This document shows positions 18,476 through 28,049 of a DNA stretch of 64,000 nt, in pieces. Within the stretch, counting starts at the first letter, position 1. Every line of letters begins with the position of its first letter. This stretch comes from Phyllobacterium bourgognense (GTDB lineage: Bacteria; Pseudomonadota; Alphaproteobacteria; Rhizobiales; Rhizobiaceae): positions 1 to 64,000 of the forward strand of contig NZ_QPJM01000010.1 of the NCBI RefSeq assembly GCF_003337575.1, written 5' to 3'. The notes under the pieces are model-generated. The model had not been told where the DNA came from, did no database searches, and saw only the letters and a list, made by a program, of their open reading frames with translations. The position numbers and the translations under genes are program-made.

Positions 18476-19540
18476 TTAATCCATCGTGCGCCGGATGGTC
18501 TTTGACATCCGTGACAGGAACGCCGGCCGGGACGATGCGACAAGCTTCCATGCCAAGACCGTTTTCGCCATCTGCCGCGGCAGCACTCCGATGGATAAAA
18601 ACCACGCCGCAAGGACCGCCCGACGGCGCAAGGATGCGTTCATTTCCAGACTGGCGCTTACGCCTGCGACGGCCAAAGCCAGCTTGGAATCATCGGCGAC
18701 GGGGTGCTGGCTTTCATCGACGCACAAGGATGCCAAGCGCTCTTCCAGATGAACCGGATCATGCAGATTGGCATCCTGCTGCACGGTCAGGCCGATCTCC
18801 GCCGCTTGGTCCGACAGGGCCTCCAGGCGACGGAAATCATGCTCCACCCGCCAGCGGGCCCGTTGGCCAAATTTTTCTGCAAAGACCGAGTGATTGCCGC
18901 CATGGATTCGGTAAGCTCCGAGACAGGCCTCTAGCGACGTCACTTTTCCGTAGAGCGGTGCCAGCGTAGCCAGATATCCGTCAGCCCCCTGCCTGAAGTC
19001 CTGTTCAGGAATTGGCATGATCGTTTCAAGCGTTGATCGATCAAAGGCAAGACCGCTAGTCACCGTGGTTTGGTAACGGCCCTTGCGCAAGAGTTTCGGA
19101 ACGACATCACCGGAATCGAACGGTAGTTCAGGTGGCGGGAAGATATCCTTGATCTGTTCTTGCTCATCCACGATATGCAGTCTGAATTGCATCTGGGCGA
19201 TTGTCGCTTCCCAAGCGCTGACCGCCTCTGATACCGCATTTGGGTAAAGGTAGTCGTCAGCGTCCAAAAAGAGAACGATCTCCCCCGATGACGCCGCGAA
19301 CCCCGTGTTGAATGCGGCTGCATGCCCGCCATTTCGTGTCCTGAGGCACGGGCGCACCCTTCCGCCATATGATTCGATGATTTCTACGGAATTATCGGTC
19401 GATTCATCATCGACAATGATGACCTCGACATCTCCGTAATCCTGCTCCAGCGCGCTATCGATGCACGGCCGTAGAAAGCGTGCGTAGTTGTAGTTGGAAA
19501 TAATGATCGATACCGGGGTGCGGTCAACGTCGGAATACAT
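18476..19540 (-). CDS. Family 2 glycosyltransferase
   Basis: About 354 residues. A GT-A-fold inverting glycosyltransferase using a nucleotide sugar: VSIIISNYNYARFLRPCIDSALEQ opens the domain, VIIVDDESTDNS is the first nucleotide-binding region and VLFLDADDYL is the DxD metal site near residues 98-107. The C-terminal half (about 260-354) is more divergent and has a hydrophobic patch (VLAAWFLSIGVLP). The ATG at 19540 has GAGG 10 bases upstream; an ATG at 19558 is an alternative. No surface-polysaccharide cluster surrounds it, so the acceptor is unknown. Confidence 0.87.
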   Translation of the reverse strand: MYSDVDRTPVSIIISNYNYARFLRPCIDSALEQDYGDVEVIIVDDESTDNSVEIIESYGGRVRPCLRTRNGGHAAAFNTGFAASSGEIVLFLDADDYLYPNAVSEAVSAWEATIAQMQFRLHIVDEQEQIKDIFPPPELPFDSGDVVPKLLRKGRYQTTVTSGLAFDRSTLETIMPIPEQDFRQGADGYLATLAPLYGKVTSLEACLGAYRIHGGNHSVFAEKFGQRARWRVEHDFRRLEALSDQAAEIGLTVQQDANLHDPVHLEERLASLCVDESQHPVADDSKLALAVAGVSASLEMNASLRRRAVLAAWFLSIGVLPRQMAKTVLAWKLVASSRPAFLSRMSKTIRRTMD

Positions 19541-19770
19541 CGCGTTTAGCCTCAGCATTTTGTTTCGGGTGTGGCGAACTGCAATTCGGGTTCACTGAAT
19601 CAAGCTGCTAGGGCACGGCAGGCCCTTGCCACGAGTCTGCACCTGGTTGTGTCCTAGTTATGACACAGGTTGATGAATGCCCCTGGCGGGATTGGATCGA
19701 ACTGCGTTCTTGTGCGTTGGTTTAAGGGCACATTTTATCCGCCCGAATAGTTCAGTCGGAGGATACAGCC

Positions 19771-20055
19771 ATGCATGGAGTCAACCAGCAACTTGAAGGT
19801 CTCTGTCTGGCCATAGCATCGATCAATCGCTTGTTGGTCGCCAAGGGAGTTGTCACACAAGAAGAATTGGACACCGCGCTCGAAAAGGCAGAGACAACTG
19901 CCCGCAGCGAGGATTGGTATACTGCTGTTTGCTTGCCGATCCGGATTCTTCAGGTCGCCAACGATACCGGGGCAGACAAGCCGTGGTCAGTCTCGGAACT
20001 TGCGAAGCTCGTCACAGATAAGGAGCCACGTAAACGTTCAATTGAAGACCACTAA
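19771..20055 (+). CDS. Hypothetical protein, 94 aa
   Basis: A 94-residue soluble, mostly helical and acidic protein with no family I recognise. The N-terminal half reads like a short helical hairpin (CLAIASINRLLVAKGVVTQEELDTALEKAE), resembling the subunit-type regulatory helices found in many small proteins, but this is not diagnostic. The ATG follows a good ribosome site (GGAGGATACAGCC). It stands alone between two minus-strand genes, and the 200 bases upstream contain no promoter I can name. Confidence 0.6.
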   Translation: MHGVNQQLEGLCLAIASINRLLVAKGVVTQEELDTALEKAETTARSEDWYTAVCLPIRILQVANDTGADKPWSVSELAKLVTDKEPRKRSIEDH

Positions 20056-20096
20056 ACGTGCATCTACGGAGGAATAGAGCAGGACGCCCATGATCG

Positions 20097-20516
20097 TCAC
20101 AGCCGGCGTAGCGGCGGCAACGTTGGGCAATCTGTCGGTATCGCCGAGTGAAGAAGAGCCTGCATCTGTTCTGGCAGGTCGAGCTCGCCTCGTGCCGCGA
20201 TAGTCAAAAGATATCGGGCCTTGGTACGGCGATCCCCTTCGCTGATCGCGGAATAGGCGCAGACAGCCAAAAGCGCTTCTTCCTCGGCTCGGCCGGCTTT
20301 GTCATGTCCGTGACCGGTGTCGTCCTTCTCTTGGATTGCCTTGCCAAACGCTTCGTACGTTCTCTCGTGCATCTTGATTAGCCCCAGCAGATCGCTGGAC
20401 GGTTCCGTGTCCCGGTGTGGCGGCGTTATGGTGAAAGCTGCTGCGACGGGCGCAGCGATGACGGCACCGCCGCAGCTGAGAAGCAAGGCACGACGATCAA
20501 TACTAATCTTGGGCAT
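20097..20516 (-). CDS. Hypothetical exported protein with Tat-like signal
   Basis: A 139-residue protein of unknown function. The N terminus (DRRALLLSCGGAVIAAPVAAAF) has twin arginines, a hydrophobic core and small residues before a cleavage site, resembling a Tat signal peptide, although the consensus around RR is loose. The mature part is helical and charged, with a His-rich stretch (DDTGHGHDKAG). The ATG at 20516 has GAGAGGAG eight to fifteen bases upstream; an upstream frame to 20573 lacks a ribosome site. It lies alone, facing the EAL gene. Confidence 0.65.
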   Translation of the reverse strand: MPKISIDRRALLLSCGGAVIAAPVAAAFTITPPHRDTEPSSDLLGLIKMHERTYEAFGKAIQEKDDTGHGHDKAGRAEEEALLAVCAYSAISEGDRRTKARYLLTIAARGELDLPEQMQALLHSAIPTDCPTLPPLRRL

Positions 20517-20723
20517 GGTAAATCTCCTCTCTTCGTCACTTAACGCAGTCAGCCAGATCAGTGTCTTAAACACTGGTCGCCGCGTTCAATCGTAGCACGA
20601 CGGTCGACCCATTCATGTCAGTATGGATGATACCCGGGATATGCCGGCATCTGCGCTAGAATTAAATCAAACTACTTAGTTTTCCCTGGATTCCGGAAAA
20701 TCAGAGAAATATTAACGGTCGTA

Positions 20724-22352
20724 GTGTCATTGATAAGCTGGCGCTCGAGTCAACAAACTGGCGTGTCGATCCCGTGGTGGAAAGCTTGGTGGATTCTCCT
20801 AATGTCGCGCTATTTTGATGGGCTGTGGTACAGAGCAATATTGATTGCTGTGCTCATTGCCGCCGGCGCCGTGTGCGGCATGTGGATCAGCAGGCTTGTC
20901 GTCATCTCAAGTGACCGCGGGCAGATGCGACTTTTCTCTGAACGACTTCTTGATCGCGCGGTGGATGTTTTCACCGAAGCCGACAGGATGCTGACAGTCA
21001 TCAATACGTCCCCCTATCCTTTCTGTTCGGACAAGGAAATATCCTATTTGCGGGACGTGCTGTTCGGCACCAGGTATCTCAAGGACATGGGGAGAGTGAG
21101 CGATGGATTTTTCCATTGCTCCGCGGTGTTCGGTAACGGAAAAACGCCGATGCCTCTGGTCGCACATGATCTCGAAACACCTGCGGGGAAGCTGATTTAT
21201 GCCAATTCGCGCCTGGCCATATCCAATTCCAGCGCCCCAATTATCGGTATTGGCAAGGGAAATGTAGTACTGGATCCCGCCTCTTTTGAAACGCTTAAAA
21301 ATTCCGCCTATGCCTACGTCGTGATGTACAATCCACAAGGCTCATCTTCTACAGTCGGGATGTTCGGTCCATTGAATATCGGCAAGCTTGACGTGAAACC
21401 AGCCGATGGCGTTGGCCGTACCGGAGATATTGTCTACCGTGATGCCTGCCGAGACATGGCATGCGTGACGGTCCACGCCGAGGTCAGTCAGCTTGAAGCA
21501 TCAGCGCAGCCGATCACGGCAATCATCTCGATTTTTGGCGCTACGCTCGGTGGCGCTCTCGCCACGATTATCATCCTGCTCCAACGTAACAATCTGAGCA
21601 TGAAAACGAGGCTGCAACAGGCGCTTGGGCATAATAGACTAACGATCGAGTATCAACCTATTGTCGATATAGCGACAGGTCGCACCGTAGCAGCCGAAGC
21701 GCTTGTGCGGTGGAAGGAAAAGGGGGAAACGATACCCCCGGACGTGTTTATCCCTGTTGCTGAGAAAGCCGGTTTGATTAACCGACTTACCATTCGTGTT
21801 ATCGAAAATGTGCTTAAGGACATGGCGCCAGTTCTCGATGCCAATCCCGATTTTCACATCAGCATCAATATAGCCGCTGCGGACCTATTCAATCGCGATT
21901 TCAGTGCCCAGCTCGCGTCGCGGCTTGAGGAGGCGAACGTCGCCAGTCGCCAGATTGTGCTTGAAATCACAGAACGTTCGACCGCCAACGCCGTCGACGC
22001 CATAGAGGCAATCAAGCGCCTGCGATCCCGCGGGCACCGGATATTCATCGATGATTTCGGTACCGGATACTCGAGCCTCGCCTATCTCGGTGAACTCAAT
22101 GTCGACGGGATAAAGATCGACCGATCGTTTACCCAAACGATCGGAACCGGTTCCGTCTCGGTGTCAATCGTGCCACAGATCATTGGCATGGCCCATGTGC
22201 ATCATCTGGATATCGTCGTCGAAGGTATCGAGACGCCCGCCCAGCGTGACTATTTTGCGGCTCTCGTCCCCAAGGTTGACGGACAAGGATGGCTCTTCGG
22301 CCGCCCTACCAGTGCGGCAACAATCAAGGAACTCCTGAATTCGCTCACGTGA
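20724..22352 (+). CDS. CSS-motif EAL phosphodiesterase, membrane bound
   Basis: A 542-residue c-di-GMP phosphodiesterase. Two membrane helices (about 36-58 and 262-285) flank a periplasmic sensor domain with the CSS-type cysteines (SPYPFCSD and DGFFHCSAVFG, plus RDACRDMACV). The cytoplasmic EAL domain is at about 300-535 with AAEALVRW, FIDDFGTGYSS, GIKIDRSF and VVEGIETPAQ, so all key metal and substrate residues appear intact, predicting activity. In enterobacterial CSS proteins the periplasmic disulfide controls EAL activity. The listed start is a GTG; an ATG at 20802 would remove 26 residues. It stands alone. Confidence 0.9.
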   Translation: MSLISWRSSQQTGVSIPWWKAWWILLMSRYFDGLWYRAILIAVLIAAGAVCGMWISRLVVISSDRGQMRLFSERLLDRAVDVFTEADRMLTVINTSPYPFCSDKEISYLRDVLFGTRYLKDMGRVSDGFFHCSAVFGNGKTPMPLVAHDLETPAGKLIYANSRLAISNSSAPIIGIGKGNVVLDPASFETLKNSAYAYVVMYNPQGSSSTVGMFGPLNIGKLDVKPADGVGRTGDIVYRDACRDMACVTVHAEVSQLEASAQPITAIISIFGATLGGALATIIILLQRNNLSMKTRLQQALGHNRLTIEYQPIVDIATGRTVAAEALVRWKEKGETIPPDVFIPVAEKAGLINRLTIRVIENVLKDMAPVLDANPDFHISINIAAADLFNRDFSAQLASRLEEANVASRQIVLEITERSTANAVDAIEAIKRLRSRGHRIFIDDFGTGYSSLAYLGELNVDGIKIDRSFTQTIGTGSVSVSIVPQIIGMAHVHHLDIVVEGIETPAQRDYFAALVPKVDGQGWLFGRPTSAATIKELLNSLT

Positions 22353-22446
22353 GCGTCTCGTGCGTCGCGAACTGATTTGAAATCCGTCCCCTCCTGGATC
22401 ATATGTAATAACAAGCCATACGGCACAATCAAATGGGGTGATTTCC

Positions 22447-22869
22447 ATGGAGGAAGACGCCGCAACTTTCGCGGCCCGATTGAAACACCGGGCGCATACG
22501 TATGGATTTTTGACATGCGTCCTTCTGGTTGCATCATCGATCATCGGCGATGCAGGAGGTCCGCTTTTCAGCTGGCTCTGGCCCCTGTTGATCATCGGCG
22601 GGTTGTTGACCCTTTTCCTGGCCGTCTATCTTCGTTTCGATGCAGCGCTGTTTCGCTTTATCGCATCCCATGACGACGAAACGGAGGGCTGCCGCGCGGT
22701 GGACGATATTCTCGCGCGAATGCATCTGCGAACGCGGCCTGATAGGACGCGACCTTTGCAAGCGCGCATGACACGAACCAACAGCCTCCTGATGAAACTG
22801 CATCTTGCTTTTGCGGCTTTTCTTGCTTTATTCGCTGCGATAACAGCCTATGGGTTGTGGACCGGTTAA
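22447..22869 (+). CDS. Small membrane protein upstream of acyltransferase
   Basis: A 140-residue protein with about three hydrophobic helices (near 22-40, 44-62 and 116-136) and a soluble loop between. I do not recognise a family. Its ATG has GGGGTG seven to twelve bases upstream. Its end (22869) lies 19 bases before the acyltransferase ATG, and those genes run on to a CdsA homologue, so the three probably form one transcript concerned with membrane lipids. It may be an accessory protein of that lipid unit, but this is inference from position alone. Confidence 0.65.
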   Translation: MEEDAATFAARLKHRAHTYGFLTCVLLVASSIIGDAGGPLFSWLWPLLIIGGLLTLFLAVYLRFDAALFRFIASHDDETEGCRAVDDILARMHLRTRPDRTRPLQARMTRTNSLLMKLHLAFAAFLALFAAITAYGLWTG

Positions 22870-22888
22870 AAACAACCAGAGGGGGTAT

Positions 22889-23548
22889 ATGATAGAAACC
22901 AAACCGCTATTGCGGCGAGCGGCTGCCATGGTGCTTGCCGGCGTCGCGCGCGCCATAACTGGCGTGCGGCCGATCTGGCAGGGCTGTGCGCCGTCGAAGC
23001 GCCAGCGAATCTATTACGCCAACCATGCCAGTCATGGCGATTTCATTCTGCTTTCCACATGCCTGCTCCCGGAAGAGCGCGAACGCACCCGTGCGGTCGC
23101 TGGAGCTGATTACTGGAGGAAAAACAGGATCCGGCACCTTTTGGCGCGTGACCTGCTCAATACGGTACTCGTAGAGCGGAACTGGGTGGAGCGTGAGCAA
23201 GATCCGATGGTCATCATGCTGGACGCACTCAAAGATGGTCACTCGCTGATCATCTTTCCCGAAGGCACGCGCAACATGACCGATGATCCACTGCTGCGGT
23301 TCCGTTCGGGCCTATACAACCTGGCCTTCGCCCGTCCGGATGTTGAGCTCATCCCGTGCTGGATCGAAAACATGTCGCGCGTTCTTCCCAAAGGTGCTCT
23401 TCTACCGGTGCCGTTGCTTTGCCGCGTTATCTTCGGCGCACCTGTCGAGCTTACGCCCGCCGAAGATCGTCATGCTTTTCTCGACAGGGCGCGGCAGGCT
23501 CTACTTGAACTAGACCCGGAACACCAGAGGTCGCTCAATCATGGCTGA
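22889..23548 (+). CDS. 1-acyl-glycerol-3-phosphate acyltransferase (PlsC-like)
   Basis: A 219-residue PlsC-family acyltransferase, which adds an acyl group to lysophosphatidate to make phosphatidate. The catalytic motif HX4D is NHASHGDF (about residues 41-48), and the second signature FPEGTRN is near 126-132. A short hydrophobic N-terminal helix fits membrane association. The ATG at 22889 is preceded by GAGGGGG; the longer frame from 22850 overlaps the upstream gene without a site. Its stop overlaps the CdsA-like start by a few bases, so its product would flow into CDP-diacylglycerol. Confidence 0.9.
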   Translation: MIETKPLLRRAAAMVLAGVARAITGVRPIWQGCAPSKRQRIYYANHASHGDFILLSTCLLPEERERTRAVAGADYWRKNRIRHLLARDLLNTVLVERNWVEREQDPMVIMLDALKDGHSLIIFPEGTRNMTDDPLLRFRSGLYNLAFARPDVELIPCWIENMSRVLPKGALLPVPLLCRVIFGAPVELTPAEDRHAFLDRARQALLELDPEHQRSLNHG

Positions 23549-24479
23549 AACGATCTGGCTGTTCCTTGGCCTCGTTGGCATATTGACGGCCGCCAGCGCC
23601 GTCGCGACCGCGCTGAGCTGGAAGAGCACACGCAAAGGCGATGTTCTGCCTTCAACACTCGCCAATTTGAACTCGCGGATCAAGGCGTGGTGGATCATGA
23701 TCGCCACCATCTCCATTGCATTCCTTTTCGGCAAGGGAGGCGTCATCCTGCTGTTCGCCTTTGTTTCTTTTGCGGCCTTGCGCGAATACGTGACGCTGAC
23801 ACACACGCGCCGCGGTGACCACTGGATACTCCTCGGCATGTTTCTGGTCATCATTCCGGTTCAGTACTATCTGCTCTGGATCGAATGGTACGGAATGTTC
23901 TCCATCTTCGTGCCAGTCTATTGCTTCCTTGCAATGCCCGCTTTGACAGCGATCTCCGGCGACACGGAGCGGTTCCTCGAGCGAGTCAGCGAGCAGCAAT
24001 GGGGTATCATGCTCTCGGTCTATTGCCTCAGCCATGTACCTGCATTGCTTACGCTTTCGATACCGCAGTTCGAGGGCAAAGGCCTGCTGCTGATCGCCTT
24101 TCTGATAGCTACTGTGCAGGGTAGCGACGTGCTACAATATGTGTTCGGCAAGCTCTTCGGCAGGAATAAGGTAGCGCCTAAAATATCGCCATCCAAGACT
24201 TGGGAAGGTTTGATCGGTGGCGTTATCAGCGCATCACTCCTCGGAGCCGCACTTTATTGGCTGACGCCTTTCACACCCCCACAAGCCGGCCTGATGGCCG
24301 CGCTCGCCTGCATCATGGGGTTCTTCGGCGGATTGGTCGCCTCGGCGATAAAGCGCGATCGCGGTGTCAAGGATTGGGGCCACATGATCGAGGGCCATGG
24401 CGGCATGCTTGACCGGGCCGACAGTCTGGTCTTTGCCGCCCCGATCTTCTTTCACATCGTCCGTTATTTCTGGACCTAG
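23541..24479 (+). CDS. Phosphatidate cytidylyltransferase (CdsA-like)
   Basis: A 312-residue membrane enzyme that makes CDP-diacylglycerol from phosphatidate and CTP. About eight helices are visible, with the CdsA signature spread over ISPSKTWEGLIGG (near residues 214-226) and RGVKDWGHMIEGHGGMLDRADSLVFAAP (near 274-301). The length and its pairing with a PlsC-like gene suggest an accessory phospholipid set separate from the housekeeping cdsA usually found near frr/uppS, which is not here. The gene overlaps the acyltransferase by 8 bases and shares the tetranucleotide CTAG with the convergent FAH gene. Confidence 0.88.
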   Translation: MAETIWLFLGLVGILTAASAVATALSWKSTRKGDVLPSTLANLNSRIKAWWIMIATISIAFLFGKGGVILLFAFVSFAALREYVTLTHTRRGDHWILLGMFLVIIPVQYYLLWIEWYGMFSIFVPVYCFLAMPALTAISGDTERFLERVSEQQWGIMLSVYCLSHVPALLTLSIPQFEGKGLLLIAFLIATVQGSDVLQYVFGKLFGRNKVAPKISPSKTWEGLIGGVISASLLGAALYWLTPFTPPQAGLMAALACIMGFFGGLVASAIKRDRGVKDWGHMIEGHGGMLDRADSLVFAAPIFFHIVRYFWT

Positions 24480-25630
24480 AGCAAATCCGCCCGCGCGAGA
24501 TCACGCAGCAGATGGCTTGCACCATAGGTCCATGGGGCGCATTCGGTTGAAAGCCGTACACGGTTTGACAATGTTCCCAGCGATGGTGTCGAGATCGAAA
24601 CGACATCGTTCATCTTGTGGGTGAAACCCTTGCCCGGCCCATCGCGATCCTTGACCGGCGCGAACATGGTGCCGAGATAGAGCACAAGACCGTCCGGATA
24701 CTGATGGTGCTTTCCGATCGTAGTTTCAACAAGCGATTCCGGTGTGCGTGATATTTTCGCCATGCTGGAATGGCCATCGAGCACAAACCCGTCCTCTCCC
24801 TCGACGCGCATGCTGAGTTCCGCCGCCTTGACGGTCTCGATCGTGAAATCACCGTCAAACAGGCGAACAAATGGTCCGACAGACCCAGAGGCGTTGTTGT
24901 CTTTTGCCTTGCCCAGCAGCAATGCCGAGCGTCCTTCCACATCGCGCAGATTGACGTCGTTGCCAAGCGTTGCACCGACGATGCGACCGGCACTTGAAAC
25001 GACCAGCACAATTTCGGGCTCCGGATTGTTCCAGCTCGAAATCGGGTGCAATCCGACGTCGGCTCCGAAGCCCACGGTCGACATGGGCTGACCCTTGGTG
25101 AAGATTTCGGCATCGGGGCCGATCCCGACTTCGAGGTACTGGCTCCAGACGCCACGGGCGATCAGCGCCTCCTTGACCTGCATCGCCGCAGGGGAACCCG
25201 GCACGATCTTTGAGAGGTCCGCGCCGATAAGCTTGAGAACGTCGTCGCGCAGTGAGTCGGCCTTTGCCTTGTCGCCCTTCGCCTGTTCCTCGATGACCCG
25301 TTCGAGCAGGGAAGCGACGAAGGTCACGCCTGACGCTTTTACAGCCTGCAGATCGATCGGAGAAAGCAGCGCAGGCAGCGCAGGATCGTATTTTTTCGTC
25401 CAGCTGTTCTCGATGATGGCGTCTACATTACCAAGCTTTGTCCCCGCAGTTCCGGAAACATAACTGGCTGGATTGTCGAGTTCGGCAATATCACGCACGG
25501 TTGGCGCGGCTTTGGCAGTGATATCGAAAACCACTCCACCACGAACCGCAACAATCCGCGGGGTGGCATGGCCGGGAATTTTGGCGCGACCGACAAGAAC
25601 ACCGGAGCTGGGAACGATTGTATTTGGCAT
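24476..25630 (-). CDS. Fumarylacetoacetate hydrolase family protein
   Basis: A 384-residue FAH-family enzyme. The C-terminal catalytic domain carries the metal motif in NPEPEIVLVVSSAGRIVGATLGNDVNLRD (about 195-225), which supplies the acidic metal ligands, and DGFVLDGHSSM. The family includes hydrolases and decarboxylases of beta-diketo or 2-keto-3-deoxy acids, often from sugar-acid or aromatic catabolism; the substrate cannot be set here. It stands upstream of nothing on its strand and downstream of the molybdenum hydroxylase operon by about 160 bases; a joint function is not evident. Its stop overlaps that of the cdsA-like gene. Confidence 0.85.
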   Translation of the reverse strand: MPNTIVPSSGVLVGRAKIPGHATPRIVAVRGGVVFDITAKAAPTVRDIAELDNPASYVSGTAGTKLGNVDAIIENSWTKKYDPALPALLSPIDLQAVKASGVTFVASLLERVIEEQAKGDKAKADSLRDDVLKLIGADLSKIVPGSPAAMQVKEALIARGVWSQYLEVGIGPDAEIFTKGQPMSTVGFGADVGLHPISSWNNPEPEIVLVVSSAGRIVGATLGNDVNLRDVEGRSALLLGKAKDNNASGSVGPFVRLFDGDFTIETVKAAELSMRVEGEDGFVLDGHSSMAKISRTPESLVETTIGKHHQYPDGLVLYLGTMFAPVKDRDGPGKGFTHKMNDVVSISTPSLGTLSNRVRLSTECAPWTYGASHLLRDLARADLL

Positions 25631-25787
25631 AGTCTGATTCCTGATATCTGTGGCGTGGCGCGCTTCCAGCCCAGCTGCGAATGCTGGCTGCGGATGAATG
25701 CGCCGCAGTTATGCGACAGGGCATCCCACCAATCAAGACCGCGTGATGCAAGAGGCTCCAGCCAAATCAGGTTACGCTGAAGTCGTG

Positions 25788-28049
25788 TCAAACTCCGAGC
25801 GTTGCTTTCACCCGCGCCGGCGAAAAAGGCAGATTGTAAAGACGCTTGCCTGTCGCATTGGCGAGTGCGTTGGCAAGTGCGGCCGATGTCGGTCCCTGCG
25901 CAGCCTCGGCGACGCCGAGATAGGGCGAACCGGGATTATCCACAATATGGACATCAAGAGTGCCGGGTACCGCACTAAAACGCAGGATCGGATAGGTCGA
26001 CCAGTCCGAACTCATGATCCGGGTATTGTCGAAATTGACTTCTTCGTACATCGTCCAGCTCAACGACTGGATGATGCCGCCCTCCGTCTGGTTACGGATG
26101 TTGTCGGGAGCCACCGCCTCGCCGCAATCGACCGCAGAAACGATGCGCGGTATGCGGATCTTGCCCGTTTCCTTGTCGACATCGATCTCCATCGCCAGTG
26201 CCAGATAGGCGGCATGGTTCTTGTATTTGGCAAAGGCAAATCCCCGGCCGCGTCCTTCTGGCATGGGATCGCTCGACCAGTTGAAAGCCTCGACCGCCGT
26301 CGCGATCACCTTGCGTGCCCTTGGATCCTCCATGTGCTTGAGGCGAAACTCAACCGGATCGGCCCCCGCTTCCTTCGCCAGTTGATCCATGAAACTTTCA
26401 ATTGAAAAGACGTTGGCATAGGCGCCGAGCCCACGTAGCGAAGAAACCCGCACTGGCATATCGGCGACGAAGTGCCAAAGCACCCGCATATTGGGGATCG
26501 AATAAAGCGGTATGGCGTTGCGATCGCCATTGCCAAGCGGCGTGATGTTCATGACCGGCTTGTCCGGCGGAAAGCCCGACGCCATGAGCTGCCCTGGTAG
26601 CAGTGCGCCCGCACTACCAGGCCTGGCCGAATGGGTGTTGCTCCAAAGGTCATATTTCCAATTGACGATCTTGCCTGAAACATCGAGCGATGCGCTGACC
26701 TTGGTCAGCATTGCCGGACCATAGGGCTCCCATAGATGCTCCTGGTCGCGCATCCACTGTACTTTGACAGGACGGCCTGGAAGGGCGCGCGCAATCAATG
26801 CTGCATCGCCGGCTGCATCGTCGGCGCCATTGTGTCCATAACAACCTGACCCTTCCGTATGGATGCAGCGTACCTTGTCCAGAGGCATGCCCAGCATTTG
26901 CGCGATCGCCTTGCGGTCCGGATAAACGCCCTGGGTATGGGTCCACACTGTCATTGTGCCATTGTCAAGATGAGCCACGGAGCACGAAGGTCCGATCGAT
27001 GCGTGCATCTGGTATGGCCGCATGAACTGAGCGCTGAATGTCGTTATACCGCCGGTAAAATCGCCGCCAGCCTCAGCGACAACGCCCTGCTCGCTTTCGC
27101 TCTTTTGCAAAACGGCGGGTAGATCCTGTTCGTTCGGTAGGCGGGGCGTTTCTTCCCATTCGGCAAGGTCCGTCAAAGCCCGCATGGCTTGTACGGCCTG
27201 AAACTCCTTCTCCGCGGCCACTGCGAGAAAATTGCCATCGCGAATAACAGCAACCACACCCGGCATCGCCTTGATGGAAGCGGTATCGATATCCTTCAGC
27301 GTGGCGAACCAGCTTGGCGGGCGAACGACGCGAGCATGCAACATCCCCGGGAGCCGCATGTCCTGTACATAAGCGGGACCGCCGGTAACCTTGGCCGGGA
27401 TGTCCACACGCGCGAAAGGCTTGCCAATATATTCATAGGCGTCCGGGGACTTGAGCTTGGACTTCGGCTGCGCATCCACATGCAGCATATCGGTCATGAC
27501 CACTTCGCCATATCCGATCGACTTGCCATCGGGTCCGACAATACGACCATTTTGCGCCTTGAGCTGATCGGCAGGAACTTGCAATTTGCTGCTGGCCTGC
27601 TGGATCAGGATCTCGCGTACCTGCGCCGCGGCATTGCGGATTGCCGTGCCACTGTTCTGGACCGTCTGGCTGCCCGCAGTAAAACCCTCGTCCGGGGTAA
27701 TTGCCGTATCAGCAGTAATCAGATTGATCGACGCAGGCGGAACTTCGAGTTCTTCCGCCGCGATCTGACGCAGCGACGTCTTGGTTCCCTGCCCGAGTTC
27801 TGCCTTGCCGGTATAGACCGTGACCGAGCTATCCGCATCGATGCGGATCCATGCGTCCAGTGAAGGCGTATCGGCCAAGCTACCGGGCAGCTTGGGACCA
27901 GTCGCTACAGGTTCTGGCGGTTTCGCGGGTACATTGAGTTCGCCTTCCTGGGCGAAGGCATGGTCTTTCAATGAAAAACTGACGACCAGGGCGCCCGTAC
28001 CCAGCAATAGGCTGCGGCGCGTAACATTCGGGAAGCGGGGGGCGTTCAT
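25788..28049 (-). CDS. Molybdopterin-binding aldehyde/isoquinoline oxidoreductase subunit
   Basis: About 753 residues, the large subunit of a xanthine oxidase-family enzyme of the isoquinoline 1-oxidoreductase beta (IorB) type. A Tat signal (TRRSLLLGTGALVVSFSLKDHAFA, about 10-33) places it in the periplasm. The molybdopterin domains include the YTGKAELGQG region near 80-89, the repeated GxGxxxAxGD-type stretches, and the active-site glutamate region near the C terminus (GVAEAAQGP). It oxidises aldehydes or N-heterocycles by hydroxylation. It is the third gene of an operon (cytochrome c, 2Fe-2S subunit, this gene), overlapping the previous stop by one base. Confidence 0.92.
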   Translation of the reverse strand: MNAPRFPNVTRRSLLLGTGALVVSFSLKDHAFAQEGELNVPAKPPEPVATGPKLPGSLADTPSLDAWIRIDADSSVTVYTGKAELGQGTKTSLRQIAAEELEVPPASINLITADTAITPDEGFTAGSQTVQNSGTAIRNAAAQVREILIQQASSKLQVPADQLKAQNGRIVGPDGKSIGYGEVVMTDMLHVDAQPKSKLKSPDAYEYIGKPFARVDIPAKVTGGPAYVQDMRLPGMLHARVVRPPSWFATLKDIDTASIKAMPGVVAVIRDGNFLAVAAEKEFQAVQAMRALTDLAEWEETPRLPNEQDLPAVLQKSESEQGVVAEAGGDFTGGITTFSAQFMRPYQMHASIGPSCSVAHLDNGTMTVWTHTQGVYPDRKAIAQMLGMPLDKVRCIHTEGSGCYGHNGADDAAGDAALIARALPGRPVKVQWMRDQEHLWEPYGPAMLTKVSASLDVSGKIVNWKYDLWSNTHSARPGSAGALLPGQLMASGFPPDKPVMNITPLGNGDRNAIPLYSIPNMRVLWHFVADMPVRVSSLRGLGAYANVFSIESFMDQLAKEAGADPVEFRLKHMEDPRARKVIATAVEAFNWSSDPMPEGRGRGFAFAKYKNHAAYLALAMEIDVDKETGKIRIPRIVSAVDCGEAVAPDNIRNQTEGGIIQSLSWTMYEEVNFDNTRIMSSDWSTYPILRFSAVPGTLDVHIVDNPGSPYLGVAEAAQGPTSAALANALANATGKRLYNLPFSPARVKATLGV

